The notes below the pieces were generated by a model that ran no database searches, was not told the DNA's origin, and saw nothing but the letters and a program-made list of their open reading frames with translations. The position numbers and the translations under genes are program-made. A stretch of 64,000 nt of DNA from the NCBI RefSeq assembly GCF_000340215.1, contig NW_006921539.1, positions 3,555,118-3,619,117 on the forward strand, written 5' to 3'. Origin of the DNA: Pseudocercospora fijiensis CIRAD86. Its lineage: Eukaryota; Ascomycota; Dothideomycetes; Mycosphaerellales; Mycosphaerellaceae. Shown here one piece after another: positions 32,614 through 43,081 of this stretch (position 1 is its first letter; each line of letters starts with the position of its first letter).

Positions 32614-34910
32614 ATGGCCCCAGGCGCGGTGTCGACGCAGGATGTCGACCACCTGCCCATCGATCTGAATGGCAAGAAATCAAACGGCGCCAGCAATGGC
32701 CATGTCGCGAACGTTGACGACATTCAGCTGGAGGAGAAGAGCAAAACAGATCACGTTTTGAACACATTCAGATGTTTAATCGCAGATCTGTGCCATCAGT
32801 TCGGATGTGGGCATCCAGGGTATGGACGTTGACCGTCAAGATATTATATTGGCAAAGCTGACATCGTCCAAGATCCGCTATGGGAATGGCAGCAATTGGA
32901 GTCGCTCTTTGGAAATACGTGATGAAGATCTCTCCATCCAATCCCGACTACTTCAACCGAGATCGATTCGTACTGAGCAATGGCCACGCATGTCTGTGGC
33001 AATACTGTTTCCTCCACTTGGTCGGTTTCGAGCGGATGACCTGGGAGCAGCTCCTCACATATCACTCCGTGAGATTTGACTCGATAACACCCGGCCACCC
33101 CGAGATCGAAATCGACGGTGTCGAGGTTACCACTGGTCCACTTGGACAAGGTATTGCCAATGCCGTTGGTCTGGCGATGGCTACCAAGCATCTCGGTGCT
33201 CAGTACAACAGGCCGGGCTATGAGTTGGTCAACAACATGACTTGGTGCACAATCGGAGATGCATGCTTGCAGGAGGGTGTTGGTATGGAATCAATCCAGC
33301 TTGCGGGTCACTGGAGGCTCAACAACCTTTGCGTAATCTTTGATCGCAACGAGGTGACCTGTGACGGCACTGTCGACATTGCCACATCTGACGACCACAA
33401 CATGAAGTTCCGTGCTTGCGGCTGGAATGTCCTTGAAGTGGAAGACGGTAACAACGACGTCGAGGGCCTCGTCAAGGCCATGATCCAGGCGCGTGCCTCC
33501 AAGGACAAGCCAACTGTAATCAATGTCCGCACCACTATCGGCCACGGGTCTGAAAAGGCCGGTCAAGCATCCACTCACGGTGCCGATCTGGGCGAAAAAG
33601 ACGTCGCCTACGTGAAGAAGTTCTTCGGCATGGACCCAGAGAAGACCTTCCAGATCGACGACGATGTCTACTCATACTTCCGCGAGGTTAAGTCACGAGG
33701 CAAAGATCTCGAGAAGCAATGGAATGAACTCCGCCAGGGCTACACCAAGGAGTACCCCGAGCTGGCTGCCGAATTCGACAAGCGCGTCAAGGGCGAGATG
33801 ATTGAAGACTGGACCAAACTCATCCCCAAACCCGAAGACTTCCCCACAGAAGACACTCCCACCCGAAAGACTGCCGGCCAGGTCATGACGGCTCTGGCAT
33901 CCAAAATCAACACCTTCATGGTCGGCACCGCCGATCTCACGCCCTCCGTCAACCTCTCGTGGAAAGACAAAGTCGACTTCCAAAACCCAGACCTCCGCAC
34001 CGTCTCCGGACCCAACGGCACATACGAAGGTCGCTACATCCACTGGGGCATCCGCGAACAAGCCATGACCGCCTGCTCCAACGGTCTCGCCGCCTTCAAC
34101 CGCGGCACCATCATCCCCGTCACCTCCTCCTTCTTCATGTTCTACATCTACTGCGCCAACGGCGTGCGCATGGGCGCGCTCCAAAACCTGCAAGCAATCC
34201 ACATCGCCACCCACGACTCCATCGGCACCGGCGAAGACGGTCCCACCCACCAACCCATCGAACTCGCCGCCCTCTACCGCGCAATGCCCAACTTCCTCTA
34301 CATCCGTCCCGCAGACGGCGAAGAAGCGGCAGGCGCCATGATCGCCGCCCTCAACGCCCCCTCCACCCCGACCATGATCTCCGTCTCCCGGCAAAAAGTG
34401 CCCCAATACCCCGCCCACTCCTCCCGCTCCGGCGTCCAGAAAGGCGCCTACGTCTTCCTCGAAGAACCCGACGCCGCCGTCACCCTCATCGGCATCGGCG
34501 CCGAACTCCAATTCGCCGTGCAAACCCACGAAATCCTGCTCCAAACCCACGGCATAAAATCCCGAATCCTCTCCTTCCCCTGCCAACGCCTCTTCGAACA
34601 ACAGTCCACAGCATACAAACGTCAAGTCCTAGGGACGGCCCCGAGGTTCGTGATCGAAGCTTACGCGCAGAATGGGTGGGAAGGGTATGGAGATGCGGGG
34701 TACCATATGCATACGTTTGGCCAATCCTTGACGGGGAACGTGGTGTATGAGAGGTTTAATTTTCATGGGGAGAAGATTGCGGGCAAAGTGAAAGAGTTTT
34801 TGGCGGATGTGGAGAGGGAGGGGTGGCAGGGGATTCGGGGGTTGTATAGGGATTATAATGATTATGAGGAGGGGGTGCAGTTTGCTGCTTATCATAAGAA
34901 GAAGAAGTAG
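32614..34910 (+). CDS. transketolase family, dihydroxyacetone-synthase-like
   Basis: Two exons (32614-32819 and 32873-34910) flank a 53-nt intron with a GTATGG donor and CTGAC branch site, placed within the conserved GHPGSAMGMA sequence. The product has about 747 residues. After a 45-residue variable N-terminus comes DHVLNTFRCLIADLC, then SNGHACLWQYCFLHLVG, TGPLGQGIANAVG and the thiamine-diphosphate motif IGDACLQEG (near residue 195). The catalytic Glu lies in HWGIREQAM near residue 460, and GTGEDGPTHQP follows in the pyrimidine domain. FRCLIADLC and the SNGHACLWQY variant separate it from the housekeeping transketolase and place it with the dihydroxyacetone-synthase-like fungal group, which transfers a glycolaldehyde unit to formaldehyde or sugar phosphates. 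It lacks an obvious SKL peroxisomal signal and ends KKKK. Codon use switches sharply at about 34,630. Confidence 0.9.
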
Positions 34911-35628
34911 GGAGGTGAGTAGTAAGTAGGTATTGCAAGGGAAGCGTTTGACAAAATGTTCATGATCTTATAATACTTCATCCTCCCATTTCAATACCTA
35001 CTATACCCTCCGGTTTTTCAATTCCTCCCTCCCTCCCTCCCCAACCCCCAACCCCCAACATCACCAATAGCAACATTGATTTATATTCCTCGAAAAAAAA
35101 AACTTCCAAAAAATCCCTCGGACTCACTAAATAAACCTCTCAAGCCTATTTTCGCGTAGACGAAGTGGGTGCTCCAGTTTCCTTCTTGAGGACACGTGAA
35201 GTGGTCCTCGCATGTCTACAATGCGAACTGCTTATACTGTCTCATGCATGCTATTATAATTTCCATCTCCATCTAACATCAAGCACCTTTGATCTGCCTG
35301 AATCGATGATACGTCTCTGGAGTGCGCAAGTCCGTGACCCAAAACCAAATGTCAAAGCCGTAAGTGTAAGTCAATCATTACATCCGATTTCATGGCGATG
35401 GGAAAAGAAAAGCCATGATTGCCAGGGTTGTGGTGTGCAGTACATTCTCATCTCGCCGCTTTCGCAGCACTCGATCTCTTTGCCTCGCGGCCAAGGGTAT
35501 ATATGTACAACGAACGTCGTGAAATAATCCCACCGTCTTCCTTTTTCATCATCGGAACGCCCTGTGTCTAGTGCCGCTCGCTAAAACGCGCCAATGGGGA
35601 AAAGCAAACCACTCATTCATTTCATCAT
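34911..35628. other. convergent 3' intergenic region with C-rich simple sequence
   Basis: This stretch lies between the stop codons of the transketolase-like and OLE1 genes. It contains a CCCT-type run and an A run around 35,020-35,110. No coding frame is supported. Confidence 0.6.
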
Positions 35629-37089
35629 CTATGCGGCATCAGCGCTTGCAGGAGGCTGGATCACCTTGGTCACCTGCGCGCCAGCACGCACGATGCGGTT
35701 GCCCTGCTCGTCTTTGTAGATCATAGAGCCCTTGGCCTCGTTCTGGGAACGCTTCCAGATCTCGACTTCCATGCCACCACGAATCACACCGACTCTCATC
35801 GTTGAGAGCAAGTTGTGGGCTGCATTGCTGTGCATGTAGACACCGCCATTGAACATGGCGGTTGCGTCCTTTCCGAGACCGCTGCGGATCATGGCCTTTC
35901 CACCAGGGTGGTCGTTGATGAAGTCGGTCACATCATGGACAACACCGGCGACAGCGACGAGAGCACGGCCGTTCTTGGACTGGTCGACGTAATCGTCCCA
36001 CTCCATGACTGGAAGCTGCTCAAGTGGAACACCCCAATCAAGTTTGGCGCGCTTCTGGTCAAGCTTCTTCTGCTGCTGCTGGAGACGGCCCTTCTCGATC
36101 TCGTTGGCACGGAACTGCTTGAGGTCGTAGGCGAGGCCGAGCTGCTTCATTGTCCAGATGAACCACTTGGTTGGGTCATACTGGTGCCACTCGATGGCAT
36201 TGCGGTAGTCGGATGGGAACTCGTGGTGGAAGTTGTGGTATCCCTCGCCGAGCGTAACAAGTGCAGTGATGACGTGATCGCGAGGAGAGTTGCGGTCGTC
36301 GAAGGGCTGGTCGCCGAGCCAGTGGGCAAGCGAATTAACGCAGAAGGTGGCCTGCTGGACAAAGAAAATGCGGAGGATACCAGCGTAGATGAGGCCACCC
36401 ATCCAGTCGTTCCAGAGCAGACCGGCGAAGACGCAGGGGAAGATCAGACCCATGAAGAGGACGACCTTGAGGTAGTTCTTGTGCTGCCACACGACAACGG
36501 GGTCATCGTTGAGATCAGAAATATCGGTACGGCCAATTCTCTTTGGATTTTGCTTCATGAGCATCCATCCAAAATGCGAGTAGAGGAGACCCTTGCGGAC
36601 GCTGTATGGGTCCTTGTCGGTGTCGGTATATCTGTGGTGAGCACGGTGGTCTCTGGCCCACCATCTGACGGAGCCTTCAACAGCACCACCACCGACAGCC
36701 GCGAGGAAGATCTTGAGTGGGAGTGAGGCAGAGTATGAGGTGTGGGCCCATAGTCGGTGGTAGCCTGCTGTGATTCCGAGACCAGTGGCGAAGTAGTAGA
36801 GGACAGCGAAAAGGGCAGTCTGCCATCGAAGAGGAGTCCAGAAGGCTGTGATGCAGCCAATGATCGGAATGCCAACGATCAACGTGACATTGAGCCAGTT
36901 GACATGCTTGTACCAATTCTTCCTAGTCATAGGGGTCTCTGTGATGTGTGGCTTCTTTGGATCGTAAGACTTGTTGCGGACTGGCTCTTTTGGATCTGGG
37001 GCAGACATTGGATTGCCCTCTCGCTCCTTCGAAACGAACTTGTGGTCGACCGCCATATTCTCACTAGCGGTGGGCTGGTGGGATGGCAT
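35629..37089 (-). CDS. OLE1: stearoyl-CoA (delta-9) fatty acid desaturase with cytochrome b5 domain
   Basis: A single exon of 486 residues. The ATG at 37089 is chosen because the open upstream frame is a Ser/Pro/Leu-rich translation of a pyrimidine-rich leader. The desaturase domain has the three histidine boxes HRLWAH (111-116), HRAHH (148-152) and HNFHH (285-289), with paired membrane helices between them. The C-terminal cytochrome b5 domain carries HPGG at 394-397 and a second haem His near residue 425. The fusion is the fungal Ole1 architecture. The enzyme introduces the delta-9 double bond into stearoyl- and palmitoyl-CoA in the ER membrane, which sets membrane fluidity. It is an essential-type housekeeping gene, yet it lies only about 1 kb from the repeat block. 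Confidence 0.96.
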   Translation of the reverse strand: MPSHQPTASENMAVDHKFVSKEREGNPMSAPDPKEPVRNKSYDPKKPHITETPMTRKNWYKHVNWLNVTLIVGIPIIGCITAFWTPLRWQTALFAVLYYFATGLGITAGYHRLWAHTSYSASLPLKIFLAAVGGGAVEGSVRWWARDHRAHHRYTDTDKDPYSVRKGLLYSHFGWMLMKQNPKRIGRTDISDLNDDPVVVWQHKNYLKVVLFMGLIFPCVFAGLLWNDWMGGLIYAGILRIFFVQQATFCVNSLAHWLGDQPFDDRNSPRDHVITALVTLGEGYHNFHHEFPSDYRNAIEWHQYDPTKWFIWTMKQLGLAYDLKQFRANEIEKGRLQQQQKKLDQKRAKLDWGVPLEQLPVMEWDDYVDQSKNGRALVAVAGVVHDVTDFINDHPGGKAMIRSGLGKDATAMFNGGVYMHSNAAHNLLSTMRVGVIRGGMEVEIWKRSQNEAKGSMIYKDEQGNRIVRAGAQVTKVIQPPASADAA

Positions 37090-37330
37090 GATGGGCGGTA
37101 TTGAGCCTGGGTGATGTAGGCTACTTGAAGATACGGTCGGAGTGTGGTGATGTCGTCGTCGATGTACTGCTCGAGACGAGCGGGAGTAGGTGCGTGCTCG
37201 TAGGGGGCGTAGCGAAAGTCGGAGAGAGGTGGTGAGGTAGAGCAGTGACAAAGGCAGAGAAGGTGAGGGCCAGGGCAGGATAGGGCAGGGCAGGTTCCTT
37301 ATATTCAGAGTGCTGAGGGCAGCGGCAAAC
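37090..37330 (-). promoter_or_regulatory. pyrimidine-rich leader/promoter of OLE1
   Basis: Read on the coding strand, the 240 bp before the OLE1 start is dominated by CT-rich tracts with several CCTC and CTCTC clusters. This is the usual context of strongly expressed genes in filamentous fungi, where CT boxes lie next to transcription starts. No specific fatty-acid response element was identified. Confidence 0.4.
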
Positions 37331-38135
37331 AAGGGAGGGAAAGTGGGGACGCTACTCAACGACGTGCGAAATGGTCGTTTTGCTGAGATGTACGCGATTT
37401 TCTTCCGGCCGGGGACAAACACACACCTGCAAGGCTGCACCTGCCAGCTTCACTTGCCATTCGCTTTTCTACGTCACATCTCCACGTCCATTGACTGTCC
37501 TTGTTCACTGACATTCTCCTTCACTCCCATTGCTATCGCATCCTCCTCTCGTGCGCGTCTCTGGCATACCGCCTCGGTGTCTTTCTCCAGGATCGTTGGC
37601 AACATGCAGTGCATGTACGTATCCCAGAAAGTTTGTTGGGCCATACCGATCTCAAAGGGTCTCAGCCAGCCAGCGCCGAGAAGCTTTCGAAGAACTTCGG
37701 GAACGAGAACGACCCGGCCACGCGGAGAAGCCTTGCTGCGTGCGACGCTTGGCTTGGCATTTTCGAACGTCGAACTTTTTCGAACCTTCACAACACCACG
37801 AGAAAGCTCACAGATGCATGGTGACTATTACAGATCATGTGTGTGCCTGTCCTCTCCTCCTCATTGTTGCGTGCAAATGGCCATGAGAAGCACCGCATAA
37901 TAATTCTGCAACTCAATTCCGACAAGTGTGAAGCTCGCCAACCATGCCCAAATGAGCACTAGCGCACGGGTATCGTTATCGTTTTCAGCGTGCGACCAGA
38001 GCCCTGGTGCCTGTCGTGCCCCGGCATTGGCATTGGCGTTGCAGGGCTTGCTAGAACGAGAAAAAAATAAGCACGCAAGCACCATCAGAAGACATATCGC
38101 TCCACTCGTCCTCGTCGTCGTCTTCGTGCAGAATC
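37331..38135. other. intergenic spacer between OLE1 and the repeat block, no supported gene
   Basis: Frames up to 196 codons occur on the plus strand but overlap one another and show no family similarity. Composition stays genic until the terminal inverted repeat at 38,136. Confidence 0.5.
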
Positions 38136-38252
38136 AGTTTGTCTTGTTTGTTATAGGAATTTAGTGCGGCAGGGTTGGTGTCGATCGAGTGGGTTTTGGT
38201 AGGTCGTACGGATATACTCGGTCGTAATTTAGTCGATTATCGGATCGAGATA
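38136..38252 (+). repeat. left terminal inverted repeat
   Basis: It pairs with 41,447-41,563. Where the two differ, this outer copy has CAG, TGG or GG contexts while the inner copy has TAG or AG. The outer copy has therefore kept more of the ancestral sequence. Confidence 0.75.
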
Positions 38253-41200
38253 AGATGGCCTTAGTTGTTATAGGTTTTTAGCGTACCATTCCTTTGGGTT
38301 TCTACGGGACTGTCTCACTATTCCAGCTAAGGAATGTCCCGATTTTTAGGCGTAAGATAGGACCTACTAAACTTACGGAAATGCTCGGTTTTCGTATATT
38401 AGCTCGGCTTGCCTAATTAGGCTATTATAGCTTCTAAGGTATTATCGCTATCGCTGCTATTGCCTATCTAATTCTTCCTCTTATTCGGCCTCTTAATAGT
38501 AGGTAGCATTATCGCTACTAATCTCTTACGCTTATTACTATTATATTTATTAGAAGTCCGCCTCTTACCTACTACTTCTCGTATCGCGTTATCGTTATCT
38601 AACTAAGGGAAGTCTTCTACTACTTCTAGGTCTTATTTTAATAGCAAAGCCTCTCTTACTAGCGCCGCTAGTAAAGTAAGGTCTATAAGCTTAGCTGTTT
38701 CTTTAATAGTATTTAAATCGAGCGGCTAAGCCGACTATATAGATAAAAGCGACTCGCGCGGCTACCGTAGTAGCGGTAGCGGTAGCGGTAGCCGCGCCTT
38801 CGAAGATAAGAGCCTAAAGGGTAGTAGACTTAGCGTAAGAAGGTCGATAACTTATAATAGTCGACGTATCGGTAATAAGAGGGTCTTATTAAGTAGCGGA
38901 AGATTAAACGCTCGAGGTCTATATTTAGTCGCTAGCGCTAGCGCTAGCGCTAGCAGTAGCAGTAGCAGTAGCGGAAGGGCTAGATAGCGAGGTTAAGTTA
39001 GAGTTATAGGCTTAGCTAGAAGTACAGAAGTCTACTACTATTGTCGCTTACTAGTAAAGGCAACCGCTAGTTGCCCTTCCTATATAAAGTCGTCTAGTAA
39101 GTATATAGAGAGCGAATATATAGTGTCTTTAACCTTCCGTAAGAAGGCTCTTATATAGTTGTCTTTAAGCGTACTATTATAGATCGTCTTATCGTTACGG
39201 ACTGTATAGAAGTGCTATAAGAGGCCTTTAATACCTTCGTTAAAATAAGCGTATAGGTTACGAAGATAGGGGTTACTAGTAACGAAGGGCTTCTTATCCT
39301 TATAACCTTCGATAAATAGGGTAGTACTGTCTCTCTACCGCTAATAATCGGCTATTTTCTACGAGTTATAGCCGCTATAGAAGCTAATATAGAGTTGTTA
39401 TTGTTATAGGCTTAGAAGTATTATAAACAGGTAATGCCGTAGTATATAGTAGCAAGGTAGGTGCTACTAAAACTATAGTAGGCAATTATAGTAAGGAGGT
39501 TAGTGTCTATCGCGGTATAGTATAAGGCCCTCGTATATAGGCCTTACCTTAGCTTCTAACTCTTCTATAATATTTAATTGCTTCCGTACGAAGTCCTATA
39601 CCGCCGGAGGTTATAAACTCTCGAAATAGGGTATATTCTTAACCTTCTAGAATTAAGTGCGTTTACTAAGCCTATATAGCTAAAGATTAGCCTTATATAG
39701 TTACCGAGCGTCTATCTTTAGCAACTCGATAATAGTACTATATATCGAGTACTAAACGAGGTTCTTCTTATTATCGTACTTAATAGTATTATAGTACCCC
39801 TCTAGCGGCGATATAGTACGAATTTGTATAAGAATTAGGTTGTTCAAACGAGCCTAAGTTGCCTATAAATATAACTTCTTAGTACTCTAGTTCTTTAGTA
39901 AATACTAGACTTCCGTCTCGTTAGCGCCCTTTAGCCGAAGCTTAGTAGCTATTATAGTAATATTAAGAGCTAATTCTTGCTTGCTACGGGCATAGTATAT
40001 AGCGTATCTAAATAGCCTATAAACCTCCGGAAATCGACGTTTAGGGAAATAGCGAAGGAAGGTCTCTTTAGCGTATCGCTAATATAGATATATAGTAATC
40101 TCTTCGTCTTAGTTTTAGAAGGAGAGGCGGATTGAGCGCTATTCTTACGTAGAGTCGTTAGTTATAGCTAGCTTAGGCTTCTATTTTAGATACTACTACT
40201 TTAGGACTCGGAAAGCTTCTTACTATAGCTTCGAGCGCTATATTTGTAGCAATATATACGCTATCGGCATCTAACTTTTAAATTCGTTTCTAATATATAT
40301 AGTAAACAAGTTCTACTACGTATTAGTTGTCTTATACGTTACGTCGTAGAGAAATATTTAGTTAAAGATTAGTCGATTGCTTCTCGAAGCCTACTTATAG
40401 CTTATTACGTAAGCACTTATATCTCTACTAATTCTACTATTTAATAGCTCTCGTTACTAACTCGCCTACTAAACAATCCCCTTCTAAAGCCTTCCTTTAA
40501 TAATATACGATACTGCTTTATAAGATAGGTAAGCGCTATTTACTAGATTAGTTAATAGCGCTAGGTGCTTATATAGGTTATCTATTTATAACGAGACGTT
40601 GCCCTTCTTAGCGAGGGTAGCCTTCTTCTTATTCTTCTTCTTTAACTAATTAATTATACCTTCCTTTATACGATAAGCACTAATAATAGTAAGACGATAA
40701 GTATTAGGTCCTTCTTTTACTATATAGAATACCTTAGCTATATCCTGCTTATACTATTCTATTAGGTACTCTAGTACGATCTTTAGACTATTACTCGCTC
40801 CTCGTATATCCTATAACCGTTAGCTTATCGTATCGACTCGAGATATAACCCTACTAAACTTACTATATAATCTATCGAGTAGCAATAAAGCCCTTCTTCT
40901 ATAGAGGGATTAGGTAACGACGTAGCGACTTTATATCTATATAGTCGAGGATCGTTCTTATAGCGATATATAGCAATTACTATATAGGAGGTATTATATA
41001 GCGCCTTATAATACTCGACCTTTTGTAACCCTTTAGGTACCTCGCGCTGCCGCTAAGCGTTACGACGATAACGATAATAGTATATTGTCCGCTACGCGAG
41101 TCTATTAACGTAGCGCTTCTATATAAAAGTATACTAGAAGTTAGAGGCAAATAGCTATACCTTATCGTACGTTTCTAGGTCTAAGAATAGCCCTTCTTTA

Positions 41201-41446
41201 GGTAGATTAAAGAGCTAAGAGCGATAGGCAAAATCGAAGAAGTCGGGGATTAAATAAGCTATTATAGTAATAGTTAGAAGAGCGTAGAAATAATAGTTAG
41301 AAGAGCGTAGAAATTAGCCTACCTACTTGCCTTTAAACAATACCTTATATATACCTATATAGCTAAATTTTCATCGATATACTACGATATAAAGTGGCCG
41401 ACTAAGTAATCGACGGCATGCCCGATTTAGCTAGTAAAAGTAGCTA

Positions 41447-41563
41447 TATCTCGATCCGATAATCGACTAAATTACGACCGAGTATATCCGTACGACCTAC
41501 TAAAACCTACTCGATCGACACTAACCCTACCGCACTAAATTCCTATAACAAATAAGACAAACT
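41447..41563 (-). repeat. right terminal inverted repeat
   Basis: Reverse complement of 38,136-38,252, with additional C-to-T type changes. It sits at the centre of a 1.5-kb inverted duplication. Confidence 0.75.
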
Positions 41564-43081
41564 ATCGAGATATAGCTACTTTTACTAGCTAAATCGGGCA
41601 TGCCGTCGATTACTTAGTCGGCTACTTTATATCGTAGTATATCGATAAAAATTCAGCTATATAGGCATATATAAGGTATTGTTTAAAGGCAAGTAGGTAG
41701 GCTAATTTCTACGCTCTTCTAACTATTATTTCTACGCTCTTCTAACTATTACTATAATAGCTTATTTAATCCCCGACTTCTTCGATTTTGCCTATCGCTC
41801 TTAGCTCTTGAATTTACCTAAAGAAGGGCTATTCTTAGACCTAGAAACGTACGACAAGGTATAGCTATTTGCCTCTAACTTCTAGTATACTTTTATATAG
41901 AAGCGCTACGTTAATAGACTCGCGTAGCGGACAATATACTATTATCGTTATCGTCGTAACGCTTAGCGGTAGCGCGAGGTACCTAAAGGGTTACGAAAGG
42001 TCGAGTATTATAAGGCGCCGTATAATGCCTCCTATATAGTAATTGCTATATATCGCTATAAGAACGATCCTCGACTATATAGGTATAAAGTCGCTATATC
42101 GTTACCTAATCCCTCTATAGAAGAAGGGCTTTATTACTACTCGATAGATTATATAGTAAGTTTAGTAGGGTTATATCTCGAGTCGATGCGATAAGCTAAC
42201 GGTTATAGGATATATAAGGAGCGAGTAACGGTCTAAAGATCGTACTAGAGTACCTAATAGAACAGTATAAGTAGGATATAGCTAAGGTATTCTATATAGT
42301 AAAAGAAGGACCTAATACTTATCGTCTTGCTATTATTAGTACTTATCGTATAAAGGAAGGTATAATTAATTAGTTAAAGAAGAAGAATAAGAAGAAGGCT
42401 ACCTTCGCTAAGAAGGGCAACGTCTCGTTATAAATAGATAATCTATATAAGCACCTAGCGCTATTAACTAATCTAGTAAATAGCGCTTACCTATTTTATA
42501 AAGTAGTATCGTATATTATTAAAGGAAGGCTTTAGAAGGGGATTGTTTAGTAGGCGAGTTAGTAACGAGAGCTATTAAATAGTAGAATTAGTAGAGATAT
42601 AAGTGCTTATATAATAAGCTATAGGTAGGCTTCGAGAAGCAATCGACTAATCTTTAACTAGATATTTCTCTACGACGTAACGTATAAGATAACTAATACG
42701 TAGTAGAACTTATTTACTATATATATTAGAAACGAATTTGAAAGTTAGATACCGATAGCGTATATATTGCTATAAATACAGCGCTCGAAGCTATAGTAAG
42801 AAGCTTTCCGAGTCCTAAAGTAGTAGTATCTAAAATAGAAGCCTAAGCTAGCTATAACTAACGACTCTACGTAAGAATAGCGCTTAATCCGCCTCTCCTT
42901 CTAAAACTAAGACGAAGAGATTACTATATATCTATACTAGCGATACGCTAAAGAGACCTTCCTTCGCTATTTCCCTAAACGTCGATTTCCGGAGGTATAT
43001 AGGCTGTTTAGATACGCTATATACTATACCCGTAGCAAGCAAGAATTAGCTCTTAATATTACTATAATAGCTACTAAGCTT
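41564..43081 (+). mobile_element. inverted partial copy of the 38-41.5 kb element
   Basis: This segment is the reverse complement of about 39,938-41,456, nearly base for base. It starts immediately after the right terminal repeat and ends at an AAGCTT shared with 39,938-39,943, after which the sequences diverge. It carries no second terminal repeat. With the spacer at 41,457-41,563 it forms a long imperfect palindrome. Confidence 0.75.

Larger units (their letters stand above)
38136..41563 (-). mobile_element. TIR-flanked DNA element, unknown superfamily, RIP-degraded
   Basis: The 117-bp sequence at 38,136-38,252 recurs inverted at about 41,447-41,563 with only transition differences, so the two are terminal inverted repeats of a 3.43-kb element. 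Both ends begin AGTTTGTCTT. The interior is TAG/CTA-rich and has no intact frame. Minus-strand reading shows coherent stretches between stop codons, for example around 39.6-40.1 kb and 40.7-41.2 kb. I assign coding to that strand but could not name the transposase. Simple GGTAGC and GCTAGC hexamer arrays lie at about 38,770-38,800 and 38,935-38,975. No certain target-site duplication is visible, because the right flank is a rearranged copy of the element itself. Confidence 0.65.

Noticed and set aside
33693..34625. 310-codon antisense frame rich in Gly, Val and Asp
   Set aside because: It is a mirror of the C-ending codons of the transketolase-like gene and has no protein-like features.
35815..36726. 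303-codon antisense frame opposite OLE1
   Set aside because: It is entirely within the strongly supported desaturase gene and produced by its codon bias.
37090..37440. N-terminal extension of OLE1 in the open upstream frame
   Set aside because: It begins at a non-ATG codon and translates a CT-rich leader. The ATG at 37,089 matches the family.
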